A stretch of 64,000 nt of DNA. Source: Steromphala cineraria (lineage: Eukaryota > Mollusca > Gastropoda > Trochida > Trochidae). Positions 46,979 through 57,490 of the stretch are shown here, one piece after another. Both the position numbers and the translations under genes were made by a program. The stretch is from positions 5,724,001 through 5,788,000 of the forward strand of contig OU744737.1 of the NCBI GenBank assembly GCA_916613615.1, in the 5' to 3' direction. Below the pieces are notes generated by a model, which was not told where the DNA came from, searched no databases, and saw nothing but the letters and a program-made list of their open reading frames with translations. Position 1 is the first letter of the stretch. Every line of letters starts with the position of its first letter.

Positions 46979-49900
46979 CCGCTTGCCGCTTCTTTATTTT
47001 TGTGCGTGCATAGACATATGATACATGGAAAAAAAGACAATTCTTTTATCTACAAGTTGATATAAAAATTATAAAAATATCTCTAATGGTTCGTGAGATA
47101 TGAGTGCCGCAAGATGCGCGAGTTAAATACAAGTTCAATTAGCGAACGCCGGCGCGCAAGTAGCGCGTGTGAACGATCACTTATCTTTCGCTTGCCGCTT
47201 CTTTATTCCTGTCCGCGCATAGACATATGATACATGGAAAAAAAGACAATTCTTTTCTCTACAAGTTGATATAAAAATTATAAAAATATCTCTAATGGTT
47301 CGTGAGATATGAGTGCCGCAAGGTGCGGGAGTTAAATACAAGTTCAATTAGCGAACGCCGGAGCGCAAGTAGAGCGCGCACCGCTTCTTCATTGCGCGCA
47401 TAGACATATGATACATGGAAAAAAAGACAATTCTTTTCTCTACAAGTTGATATAAAAATTATAAAAATATCTCTAATGGTTCGTGAGATATGAGTGCCGC
47501 AAGGTGCGCGAGTTAACACAAGTTCAATTAGCGAACGCCGGAGCGCAAGTAGCGCGTGTGAACGATCACTTATCTTTCGCTTGCCGCTTCTTTATTTTTG
47601 GGCGCGCATAGACATATGATACATGGAAAAAAAGACAATTCTTTTCTCTACAAGTTGATATAAAAATTATAAAAATATCTCTAATGGTTCGTGAGATATG
47701 AGTGCCGCAAGGTGCGCGAGTTAACACAAGTTCAATTAGCGAACGCCGGAGCGGAAGTAGCGCGTGTGAACGATCACTTATCTTTCGCTTGCCGCTTCTT
47801 TATTTTTGTGCGCGCATAGACATATGATACATGGAAAAAAAGACAATTCTTTTCTCTACAAGTTGATATAAAAATTATAAAAATATCTCTAATGGTTCGT
47901 GAGATATGAGTGCCGCAAGGTGCGGGAGTTAAATACAAGTTCAATTAGCGAACGCCGGAGCGCAAGTAGAGCGCGCACCGCTTCTTCATTGCGCGCATAG
48001 ACATATGATACATGGAAAAAAAGACAATTCTTTTCTCTACAAGTTGATATAAAAATTATAAAAATATCTCTAATGGTTCGTGAGATATGAGTGCCACAAG
48101 GTGCGGGAGTTAAATACAAGTTCAATTAGCGAACGCCGGAGCGGAAGTAGCGCGTGTGAACGATCACTTATCTTTCGCTTGCCGCTTCTTTATTTTTGTG
48201 CGCGCATAGACATATGATACATGGAAAAAAAGACAATTCTTTTCTCTACAAGTTGATATAAAAATTATAAAAATATCTCTAATGGTTCGTGAGATATGAG
48301 TGCCGCAAGGTGCGGGAGTTAAATACAAGTTCAATTAGCGAACGCCGGAGCGCAAGTAGAGCGCGCACCGCTTCTTCATTGCGCGCATAGACATATGATA
48401 CATGGAAAAAAAGACAATTCTTTTCTCTACAAGTTGATATAAAAATTATAAAAATATCTCTAATGGTTCGTGAGATATGAGTGCCACAAGGTGCGGGAGT
48501 TAAATACAAGTTCAATTAGCGAACGCCGGAGCCCAAGTAGAGCGCGCACCGCTTCTTCATTGCGCGCATAGACATATGATACATGGAAAAAAAGACAATT
48601 CTTTTCTCTACAAGTTGATATAAAAATTATAAAAATATCTCTAATGGTTCGTGAGATATGAGTGCCGCAAGGTGCGCGAGTTAACACAAGTTCAATTAGC
48701 GAACGCCGGAGCGGAAGTAGCGCGTGTGAACGATCACTTATCTTTCGCTTGCCGCTTCTTTATTTTTGTGCGCGCATAGACATATGATACATGGAAAAAA
48801 AGACAATTCTTTTCTCTACAAGTTGATATAAAAATTATAAAAATATCTCTAATGGTTCGTGAGATATGAGTGCCGCAAGGTGCGGGAGTTAAATACAAGT
48901 TCAATTAGCGAACGCCGGAGCGCAAGTAGAGCGCGCACCGCTTCTTCATTGCGCGCATAGACATATGATACCTGGAAAAAAAGACAATTCTTTTCTCTAC
49001 AAGTTGATATAAAAATTATAAAAATATCTCTAATGGTTCGTGAGATATGAGTGCCACAAGGTGCGGGAGTTAAATACAAGTTCAATTAGCGAACGCCGGA
49101 GCGGAAGTAGCGCGTGTGAACGATCACTTATCTTTCGCTTGCCGCTTCTTTATTTTTGTGCGCGCATAGACATATGATACATGGAAAAAAAGACAATTCT
49201 TTTCTCTACAAGTTGATATAAAAATTATAAAAATATCTCTAATGGTTCGTGAGATATGAGTGCCACAAGGTGCGGGAGTTAAATACAAGTTCAATTAGCG
49301 AACGCCGGAGCGCAAGTAGAGCGCGCACCGCTTCTTCATTGCGCGCATAGACATATGATACATGGAAAAAAAGACAATTCTTTTCTCTACAAGTTGATAT
49401 AAAAATTATAAAAATATCTCTAATGGTTCGTGAGATATGAGTGCCACAAGGTGCGGGAGTTAAATACAAGTTCAATTAGCGAACGCCGGAGCGGAAGTAG
49501 CGCGTGTGAACGATCACTTATCTTTCGCTTGCCGCTTCTTTATTTTTGTGCGCGCATAGACATATGATACATGGAAAAAAAGACAATTCTTTTCTCTACA
49601 AGTTGATATAAAAATTATAAAAATATCTCTAATGGTTCGTGAGATATGAGTGCCACAAGGTGCGGGAGTTAAATACAAGTTCAATTAGCGAACGCCGGAG
49701 CGCAAGTAGAGCGCGCACCGCTTCTTCATTGCGCGCATAGACATATGATACATGGAAAAAAAGACAATTCTTTTCTCTACAAGTTGATATAAAAATTATA
49801 AAAATATCTCTAATGGTTCGTGAGATATGAGTGCCGCAAGGTGCGCGAGTTAACACAAGTTCAATTAGCGAACGCCGGAGCGCAAGTAGCGCGTGTGAAC

Positions 49901-50235
49901 GATCACTTATCTTTCGCTTGCCGCTTCTTTATTTTTGTGCGCGCATAGACATATGATACATGGAAATGAAGACAATTCTTTTCTCTACAAGTTGATATAA
50001 AAATTATAAAAATATCTCTAATGGTTCGTGAGATATGAGTGCCACAAGGTGCGGGAGTTAAATACAAGTTCAATTAGCGAACGCCGGCGCGCAAGTAGCG
50101 CGGGTGGACGATGTCATTTATTCCGTGCATCGCTGCCGCTTCTTTATCATTGTGCGCGCATAGACAAATGATACATTGAATTGAAGACAATTTACTCCTC
50201 TACAAAATGGAGAAAAAAATTTGAAATTATCTCAA
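46979..50235. repeat. Satellite array 1 with 181/209-bp higher-order structure
   Basis: Using AGACATATGATACATGG as a marker, units start at 47012, 47221, 47402, 47610, 47818, 47999, 48208, 48389, 48570, 48778, 48959, 49168, 49349, 49558, 49739, 49947 and 50162. Spacings are 208-209 or 181. The longer unit carries about 28 extra bases (GTGTGAACGATCACTTATCT then TTCGCTTGCC). Long and short units mostly alternate, giving a 390-bp higher-order unit. The last unit, towards the transposase, is diverged. Minus-strand frames of about 75-78 codons recur every unit and are shadows. Confidence 0.95.
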
Positions 50236-50682
50236 ACGTTCCGTGAGATATGAATGCCGCAAGGTGGGTAACCCCAATCATTTTTGAGAAAAGGTTTGAT
50301 ATTTCCGACAGATAGCTTGCAGTTTCTTTAGTTTTTCGTGCGCATTTACAAATGACACATTGGACTGAAGCTCGTTCTTCGCTCTTTACAATCATGTAAA
50401 TGATTTGATCCCCACCCCCTTCCAAAATTGTATATAGTGCCAAAGAAGGGGTGGGGGTTCATGATGCGGCTTCAGTTGAACTTCCACGGACAGCTCACAT
50501 TGACTTTCTCTGTCTCTGTTACGAAATAAAAAAAGAAAAATTTATTTTTATAAATGCTTGTACAATATAATCAACAAATATATAAGTATAACAATAATCA
50601 CCTTCAAAGGTGCGAATAACAGCTTTATAGAACCTAACAAGGTCTAGAGTTCAGTCCACACTTCTACTTCTTTTTTCTTTCT
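50236..50682. other. 3' side of the transposase gene
   Basis: Contains a further diverged satellite unit near 50330-50400 and a GC-rich hairpin (50409-50459: GATCCCCACCCCCTTC and GAAGGGGTGGGGGTTC) followed by ATGATGCGGC, an echo of the terminal motif. On the minus strand an AATAAA at 50541-50546 could serve as the transposase polyadenylation signal. Confidence 0.55.
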
Positions 50683-52662
50683 TCAATTATCTTCATCCCC
50701 ATCTTCCTCTTCCCTCTCTATCATACTGATATAGGCTTTACAGAAATCTTGTGATGTGTGGTATAGGCGGAAACATGGTTCTACACACAAAGCAACATTG
50801 CAGTCTAGACACTCGAAACAAGATTCTCTTCCTACTCTTTTCTTCTTTCTTGCTGGCTGGTTGGCAGCTGCCGCTCCACGCCGCATGAGTTCACGTCTGG
50901 CTTTAGAACATACAACACAGGTGCGTGACAAATTCTTCTTTCTTCCTACAGGCTCGATCTTTGAAGGAAAGTGACGGCCATGCAGGCGTACAATACTGTC
51001 GTCGGTCGTACATCGCCGACCCCGGGGACGTCTGCCGAGAGATGCAACCTTATCTCTGTCGGCAAATGTTATGATGTGTTGAACTATTTCTTTTCTAAAT
51101 TCTCTGTTTGTCTTCAGTGTTTTATCTTTGGAGAGTTCTTTGTACAGAACGTAGGCATTCAAAAGAGCAACGTTGAGGATATGAAACCACACACGCTTCC
51201 ACCACTTTAGAGTTTTCATCTTGAACGGTGTGTACGACAACATCTGACCGGCCCGGTCGACGCCACCCATGTACTTGTTGTATTCATGAACGATCCGAGG
51301 TTTTGTAATTGGTTCTCCAGTCACCCTGTTCTTCCTTCCCGACTCGACATCTTCCGTGTCCTCAACAGTGGACATAAGCAAGACTGACTTTCTGTCCTCA
51401 TACCTGACGATCAGAAGTTCTTTGTTGTGTTGCTGCAACATAGAACCTTTCTCTGGTTTCTTCGTTTTTCTCTTCAGTTTGACTGGGATTCCGCTCCTAT
51501 TTCCTCGCAAAGTCCCCGTCGCACCGAAACCACACTTCCACAGATTGATGTACAATGTCACAGATGAATAGAAATTGTCCATGTAAACATGATATCCCTT
51601 CCGAGAGTAATCTTTGACCAAATCCATGACCAAATCATACGTTTTCCCTCCAATAGAAACTTCGTTGGTTCTTCCAGTGTAGAGTTTGAATTTACAGACG
51701 TATCCATTGTGCGAGTCACACAACATGTAAGCCTTGATGCCATACTTCTTAGGTTTGTCAGGGTTGTAAACCTTGAAGCTGAGGTTGCCTTTCCAAGGCA
51801 CCAATCCCTCATCAACTGAGATATGTTGATGCGGTATATAAACTCTTGAGAACCGATGTATGATGCGGTTATACAATATTCCAAGTTTATTGAGTGGGGA
51901 AAACTGTGGTGTGTTTCGTCCTGGCATTGTACTGTTATCAGATAAGTGAAGAAACGTGAGCAACAACCAAAACCTGTCTCTAGGCATACACTTTGGGAAG
52001 AAAGGCGTCGAGGTAACATCACTAGTCGACCAATACTCTGAAAAGTTCCTCTGTACAACTAAGGACATGGCGATAGTCATCGCTACGAATACTTTCATTT
52101 CCTCAGCATTCGTATCCTTCCACTGGCGCATTCTTGACTTGGGCGGGAGGACCTCGTCGTCGCATTCTTGGTGAAAGTATCTATTGGTTTCCGTTGCCAT
52201 TAATCCGTAATCATCTTCTTGTAAGAACATTTCGAAATAGTCAATAGGTTTTGGTTGCTCAGGCAATTCTTTGAACTGTCCCAGCCCAGTCTGTCCCGTA
52301 AAAGGCAGATCAACACGTCCACGTGGCCTCGGCCCGTCCTTCCAGTTTGCCGCAAAATCCCCCTCCCCTGTATCAGAGGTGTCACTGTCTTGATCATCCA
52401 AGTCAACGAACTCGTCAGTGGAAGAACCAGCAGAAGCTGCGCTCGCCGTAGCAGCTAGTATACGTCTTGCAATGTTCCTTATGTCTGGATCACTGTCCAT
52501 GTCCGATACCAATCCATCACTATCACTATTCACATCACTATCATCAGTAGTTTCCATATCAGAAGTTTCATCAGCATGGACTTCGGAAGAGAACTCGTCG
52601 TCTGAAGCATACGGCCCCCCATAGTTCCGAGTCCTCGGTCTCCTTCCTCTAAATCTTGGCAT
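50683..52662 (-). CDS. piggyBac transposase, 659 aa, apparently intact
   Basis: DDD transposase of the piggyBac (PGBD, DDE_Tnp_1_7) family, which cuts and pastes DNA at TTAA. An acidic N-terminal region (residues 20-105, rich in D, E and S) precedes a typical start, IDYFEMFLQEDDYGLM (140-154). The three catalytic aspartates are visible as SVDEGLVPWKG (Asp284), YMDNFYSS (Asp362) and GVDRAGQM (Asp469), with KYGIKAYMLCDS and WWKRVWFHILNVALLNAYVLY in family order. The C terminus has a cysteine-rich zinc-binding domain (CVVC 582-585, CFECLDC 615-621, C626, C630, H635, C641) after a basic RKKKR stretch likely to be a nuclear signal. The single uninterrupted frame from ATG 52660-52662 matches the usual piggyBac length. 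It lies between the two satellite arms and is the only transposase in the element. Confidence 0.95.
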   Translation of the reverse strand: MPRFRGRRPRTRNYGGPYASDDEFSSEVHADETSDMETTDDSDVNSDSDGLVSDMDSDPDIRNIARRILAATASAASAGSSTDEFVDLDDQDSDTSDTGEGDFAANWKDGPRPRGRVDLPFTGQTGLGQFKELPEQPKPIDYFEMFLQEDDYGLMATETNRYFHQECDDEVLPPKSRMRQWKDTNAEEMKVFVAMTIAMSLVVQRNFSEYWSTSDVTSTPFFPKCMPRDRFWLLLTFLHLSDNSTMPGRNTPQFSPLNKLGILYNRIIHRFSRVYIPHQHISVDEGLVPWKGNLSFKVYNPDKPKKYGIKAYMLCDSHNGYVCKFKLYTGRTNEVSIGGKTYDLVMDLVKDYSRKGYHVYMDNFYSSVTLYINLWKCGFGATGTLRGNRSGIPVKLKRKTKKPEKGSMLQQHNKELLIVRYEDRKSVLLMSTVEDTEDVESGRKNRVTGEPITKPRIVHEYNKYMGGVDRAGQMLSYTPFKMKTLKWWKRVWFHILNVALLNAYVLYKELSKDKTLKTNREFRKEIVQHIITFADRDKVASLGRRPRGRRCTTDDSIVRLHGRHFPSKIEPVGRKKNLSRTCVVCSKARRELMRRGAAAANQPARKKKRVGRESCFECLDCNVALCVEPCFRLYHTSQDFCKAYISMIEREEEDGDEDN

Positions 52663-53096
52663 CTTCTATATCATCTGTAATAGATTGAAACAGATTTAGA
52701 CATGTGCAAGTAAGAACAACTCAGGAGCATTTTACAGAGAAAATCAGTGTGAGTCTCATGGACATTCATTTGCCGTCATTCCAAAGTATTTGAAACAATC
52801 ACACCATCGGCGCCGACGGCACCAAAGGCAATGGTAAAATTCACATATTTGGACGTTTCATGACTGTCCCGGCTAACCCCGGTTCTTTTATTCATACGAC
52901 TCCCCAAAAGTCGAAAACCTGGGCTTTCTTCTGACTTCCTAGGCGACGAGTTGGCGAGTCGCGAACGAAACAACCATCTACGTCAGGGAAGCTCTGATTG
53001 TCAGTTGTGGATTACAAAAGTTTTGCAACTTTTGATAGGTTCCACGGACCTAACCGCCGCAGCGTCGCGGCGAAACCCAAACAAAATTGCCGATGT
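52663..53096. other. 5' side of the transposase gene
   Basis: Probable promoter and leader of the minus-strand transposase. No distinct motif can be delimited, and frames on both strands are short. Confidence 0.4.
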
Positions 53097-56000
53097 CAAA
53101 AAAAGGACATCAACACATTTTGCGGGGCTTCTTGCATCTTTATTTCTCTTTGCGCATATACATATGATATACCAAAATGATGGCACTTTTATTCTCTTTC
53201 CAACGATATATCGTGTGTTAGAGCGCGCCGCTTGGTTAGTGAAATATCAAGCGCGAAAGTACATACTTTTGCGGCCTTTATAGTATAATTATTTGCATGG
53301 GCGGACATACAAATGATATGCCAAAATGAAGGCAATTTCATCCTCTTTCCAACGATATCTCATGTGTTAGAGCGCGCCGCTTGGTTAGTGAAATATCAAG
53401 CGCGAAAGCAATCTCTCGGACTTTGTGTTCTGAAATCCGAGGCACTGGGCAACGTTGCCCATGGAATTGGTTGTTCTCGAATGGAAGGACCTCGCCCGAC
53501 ATATAAGGAAAATGTTTCAGACCTCGGAATAACACCGAAAATAGTTTTTGAATTTCACTAAACATGATATTGATTTTGAAAGTTTGGGTGCTAAGGGTCA
53601 ATTTTTCCCATGGTTTGCGGCGAGGCCCGCACTAGAAATAGTGAAAATTCTCGAATGAATGTTCCGAGCACCCTCGATTTTTCATGGGAAAAGTTCCCAC
53701 AAACGTTCCGTCCCTCTCGGGAGAAAATTCTCGGTCTCCGAAAAAGTTGAATAAGTCAAAAACCGATTGCTTCGCGTCAACAACATTTATACCGCAGATA
53801 GAGCCCCGACTTTTCCACCTCTCCAATAAGTCACTTTTCACAAATAAATTTTTTTTATTTTGTTATTGACGAAAACGGTTTTATGTAAATATTTCAATAA
53901 TTAGTAACTTCTCCTTTCTTCCAGGGACGTGAAAGGGTAGACATTGACACTCAAAGTTTGGACATGTGCAGTTTCAGCAAATGGCATCACAAACAAAAAT
54001 GTTCACGCAGTTCTAAAAAACCCGAGTGCAGCCGAAATTTAGTGGGAAATTTTTCTCACAAAAACGACTATAGTCGGAAAAAGCGTCTCGATCATGACAA
54101 TATTTCTGTTTCCGAGTTATAACTTTTTAGGCAGAACTGGAAGCAAACTTTCGCTTCGACAGTTTTTAGCTTGGGGGGCTAAGGGTAAATTTGTACCATG
54201 TCTCGTGGCGAGGCCCGCACTAAAAATATTGAAAATCCTCGAAAGAAAACTCCGAGTACGCTCGATTTTTCATGGGAAAAAAGTCCATACCTCACGGCGA
54301 AGCTCGGAAGTGGTCAAAATCTCCGGCCTTCGTCATAACCCGAGAGTGAAAGTGGCCCAAAAAAAGCCCATACCGCCGGGTGGTCTCGGAAAAGTAGAAC
54401 AAAAGCACGATCGTGCTCAAAACCCGATAGTGTGAATGTGGTCATGGGACAACTTTCCCATTACATCATGGCGAGACCCGGGACAAAATTTCCGATGGCC
54501 GGAAGTGGTCAGAACACTCGGACGTCCCTTTCGTCATGGGAAAACGTTCCCATTACCTCATGCCGAGACCCGGAAAAAAATTTCGATGCCCGGAAGTGGT
54601 TCGGAACCTCTGACGTCATCGCAACCCGATCATGTAAGTTTGGTAATGGGACAAGTTTCCCATTACGTCATGACTAAAAACCGGAAAAAATGTTTTATGT
54701 CAAAAAGACCTACACACATTTTGCGGGGCTTCTTGCATCTTTATTTCTCTTTGCGCATATACATATCATATACCAAAATGATGGCACTTTTATTCTCTTT
54801 CCATCGATATATCTTGCTTTATAGCGCGCCACTTGGTTAGTAAAATATCAAGCGCAAAAGCTTTTTTTTTGCGGCCTTCATAGTACAATTATTTGCAACT
54901 GCGCATATACAAATTATACACCAATTTGAAGACAATTTTATTCTCTTTCCATCGATATATCATGTTTTATAGCGCGCCAATTTGTTATTGAAATATCATG
55001 CACGAAAGTCGAAAACTTTTAAATATTTTTAGTACAATTATTTGCAACTGCGCATATACAAATTATACACCAAATTGAAGACAATTTTATTCTCTTTCCA
55101 TCGATATATCATGTGGTAGAGCGCGCCACTTGGTTAGTGAAATATCGAGCGCGAAAGAACACATTTTGTTTGCTTTTGCGGCTTTTTGCGGCCTTTATAG
55201 TGCAATTATTTGCAACTGCGCATATACAAATTATACACCAAATTGAAGACAATTTTATTCTCTTTCCATCGATATATCATGTGGTAGAGCGCGCCACTTG
55301 GTTAGTGAAATATCGAGCGTGAAAGAACACATTTTGTCTGCTTTTGCGGCCTTTTGCGGCCTTTTGTGGCCTTTATAGTGCAATTATTTGAAACTGCGCA
55401 TATGCAAATTATACACCAAATTGAAGACAATTTTATTCTCTTTCCATCGATATATCATGTGGTAGAGCGCGCCACTTGGTTAGTGAAATATCAAGCGCGA
55501 AAGAACACATTTTGAAATATTTTTTAGTACAATTATTTGAAAACTGCGCATATACAAATTATACACCAAATTGAAGACAATTTTATTCTCTTTCCATCGA
55601 TATATCATGTGTTAGAGCGCGCCACTTGGTTAGTGAAATATCAAGCGCGAAAGAACACATTTTGTCTGCTTTTGCGGCCTTTTACGGCCTTTATAGTACA
55701 ATTATTTGCAACTGCGCATATACAAATTATACACCAAATTGAAGACAATTTTATTCTCTTTCCATCGATATATCATGTGTTAGAGCGCGCCACTTGGTTA
55801 GTGAAATATCAAGCGCGAAAGAACACATTTTGGCTGTTTTTGCGGCCTTTTGCGGCCTTTTGCGGCCTTTTGTGGCCTTTATAGTGCAATTATTTGAAAC
55901 TGCGCATATGCAAATTATACACCAAATTGAAGACAATTTTATTCTCTTTCCATCGATATATCATGTGGTAGAGCGCGCCACTTGGTTAGTGAAATATCAA

Positions 56001-56520
56001 GCGCGAAAGAACACATTTTGAAATATTTTTTAGTACAATTATTTGAAAACTGCGCATATACAAATTATACACCAAATTGAAGACAATTTTATTCTCTTTC
56101 CATCGATATATCATGTGTTAGAGCGCGCCACTTGGTTAGTGAAATATCAAGCGCGAAAGAACACATTTTGTCTGCTTTTGCGGCCTTTTACGGCCTTTAT
56201 AGTACAATTATTTGCAACTGCGCATATACAAATTATACACCAAATTGAAGACAATTTTATTCTCTTTCCATCGATATATCATGTGGTAGAGCGCGCCACT
56301 TGGTTAGTGAAATATCAAGCGCGAAAGAACACATTTTGGCTGTTTTTGCGGCCTTTTACGGCCTTTATAGTACAATTATTTGCAACTGCGCATATACAAA
56401 TTATACACCAAATTGAAGACAATTTTATTCTCTTTCCAACGATATATCATGTGTTAGAGCGCGCCACTTGGTTAGTGAAATATCAAGCGCGAAAGAACAC
56501 ATTTCGTCTGCTTTTTGTCA
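53097..56520. repeat. Satellite array 2 (148-188-bp units) with embedded GC-richer block
   Basis: Two leading units lie at 53097-53415. A main run has GCGCATAT markers at 54753, 54901, 55050, 55218, 55396, 55546, 55714, 55902, 56052, 56220 and 56398. Spacings of 148-150, 168, 178 and 188 differ mostly by the number of TTGCGGCCTT decamers. The order 150-168-188 then 150-168-178 gives a higher-order unit of about 500 bp. The block 53590-54690 holds a different degenerate repeat (GTCATGGGA, TTTCCCATTAC, GGCGAGACCCG). The 53097-53200 start recurs at 54695-54800. Confidence 0.92.
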
Positions 56521-56758
56521 ACAATTCAACAGAGAAAATACATGTTTTCACGGGGCTCGCTGTCTGCGCCAGTTAAACCAATTTTCATAAAACAACGGCG
56601 TTTAGCGAGGCGCGGAAAATAATTACGAGCAATCCGGGAGCCGCCAAAACTGCTTGCAGTAAATTTTTGCCTTCTCGTGAAAGTTAGAGTCCGGACTCCG
56701 GATTTCGCCTAGAGGGCTTGCGCGCCAGTTTATATTTGGCACGGAAATATACCGCTCC
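56521..56758. other. Right subterminal region of the piggyBac element
   Basis: Non-repetitive, GC-richer sequence between array 2 and the right terminal repeat. It bears no obvious resemblance to the left subterminal region. Confidence 0.5.
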
Positions 56759-56772
56759 CCGCATCGTAAGGG
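56759..56772 (-). repeat. Right terminal inverted repeat of the piggyBac element
   Basis: CCGCATCGTAAGGG followed by TTAA (56773-56776). It is a perfect inverted match to the first 14 bases at 46651. Subterminal sequence differs from the left end, as in many piggyBac elements. Confidence 0.9.
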
Positions 56773-56904
56773 TTAACTTCTTATCATAGGGCCCACTCCG
56801 AGTTGGGAATTGTCTTATTTGATGTTTTGATGTCTTTTTATGGATTGGGTTACCTCCCTTAGACCAGTGTTGACAAAGGATATTTACATTTTAGACTTCA
56901 AATG

Positions 56905-57490
56905 TCTGTACCTCCAAAATGGTTACAGATTATTCCACCAGCTTGTCCGCGCACGACTTGCAGCTTCTTAATTCTTGTTTGCACATACACAAATTATACA
57001 TGTAAATAAAGACAATTCTCTCCACTACACGATGGCGAAAACAGACTTAAAATATATCCAATGGTTCGGGACCTATTGAGGCCCACGGTAATTTGATTGA
57101 AAACATGATATTTGCGAAAGCTGTCGCATCGCTCACCGTTTCTTTACTTTTTCATTCTCATTAACAAATAATACATCCAAATGAAGACAATTCTCTCCTC
57201 TACACGATGGTGAAAACAAACTTTGAATATCTCCAATGGTTCGGGAGCAATTGATGCCTACGTTGGGGGCCGTCGGTAAATTAGATGGAAATAAATTATA
57301 TTTGTGACAGATGTCGCATCGTTCACCGTTTCTTTACTTTTTCATGCTCATAAACAAATAATACATGCAAATAAAGACAATTCTCTCCTCTAAACAATGG
57401 TATAAACAATTTTCAAGTGTATCTAATGGTTCGGAAGATAGGAATGCCGCACGGTGACTGCCGTCGGTTAATTTGAGGGAAAAAATATAG
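56905..57490. repeat. Diverged satellite units outside the piggyBac right end
   Basis: Three units with ACAAAT(A/T)ATACAT followed by AAGACAATTCTCTCC at 56989, 57163 and 57354. They share the order TTTCTTTA, ACAAATAATACAT, GAAGACAATTCT, ATCTCCAATGGTTCGG and GATGCC with array 1 units in the same orientation. They lie beyond the TTAA at 56773-56776, so related repeats exist outside this insertion. Confidence 0.75.

Larger units (their letters stand above)
46651..56772 (-). mobile_element. Giant piggyBac transposon with satellite arms (10,122 bp)
   Basis: TTAA at 46647-46650 and at 56773-56776 flank terminal inverted repeats identical for 14 bases (CCCTTACGATGCGG). TTAA duplication and a CCC start are the signature of piggyBac. 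The intact transposase (50683-52662, minus) lies centrally, about 4.0 kb from the left end and 4.1 kb from the right. Known piggyBac elements are usually 2-4 kb. Here each arm is filled with tandem repeats: array 1 at 46979-50235 and array 2 at 53097-56520. An internal echo of the terminal motif, TTACGATGCG, lies at 46924-46933. With matching TTAA duplications, matching ends and an open transposase, this copy could be recent. Confidence 0.88.

Noticed and set aside
47292..49856. Series of similar 75-78-codon minus-strand frames, as if a tandem gene family
   Set aside because: They repeat with the satellite unit, run through AT-rich repeat sequence and lack any recognisable domain. The periodicity is that of the array.
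51558..52058. 166-codon minus-strand frame inside the transposase
   Set aside because: It is an out-of-frame shadow of the piggyBac transposase, which has all catalytic motifs in its own frame.
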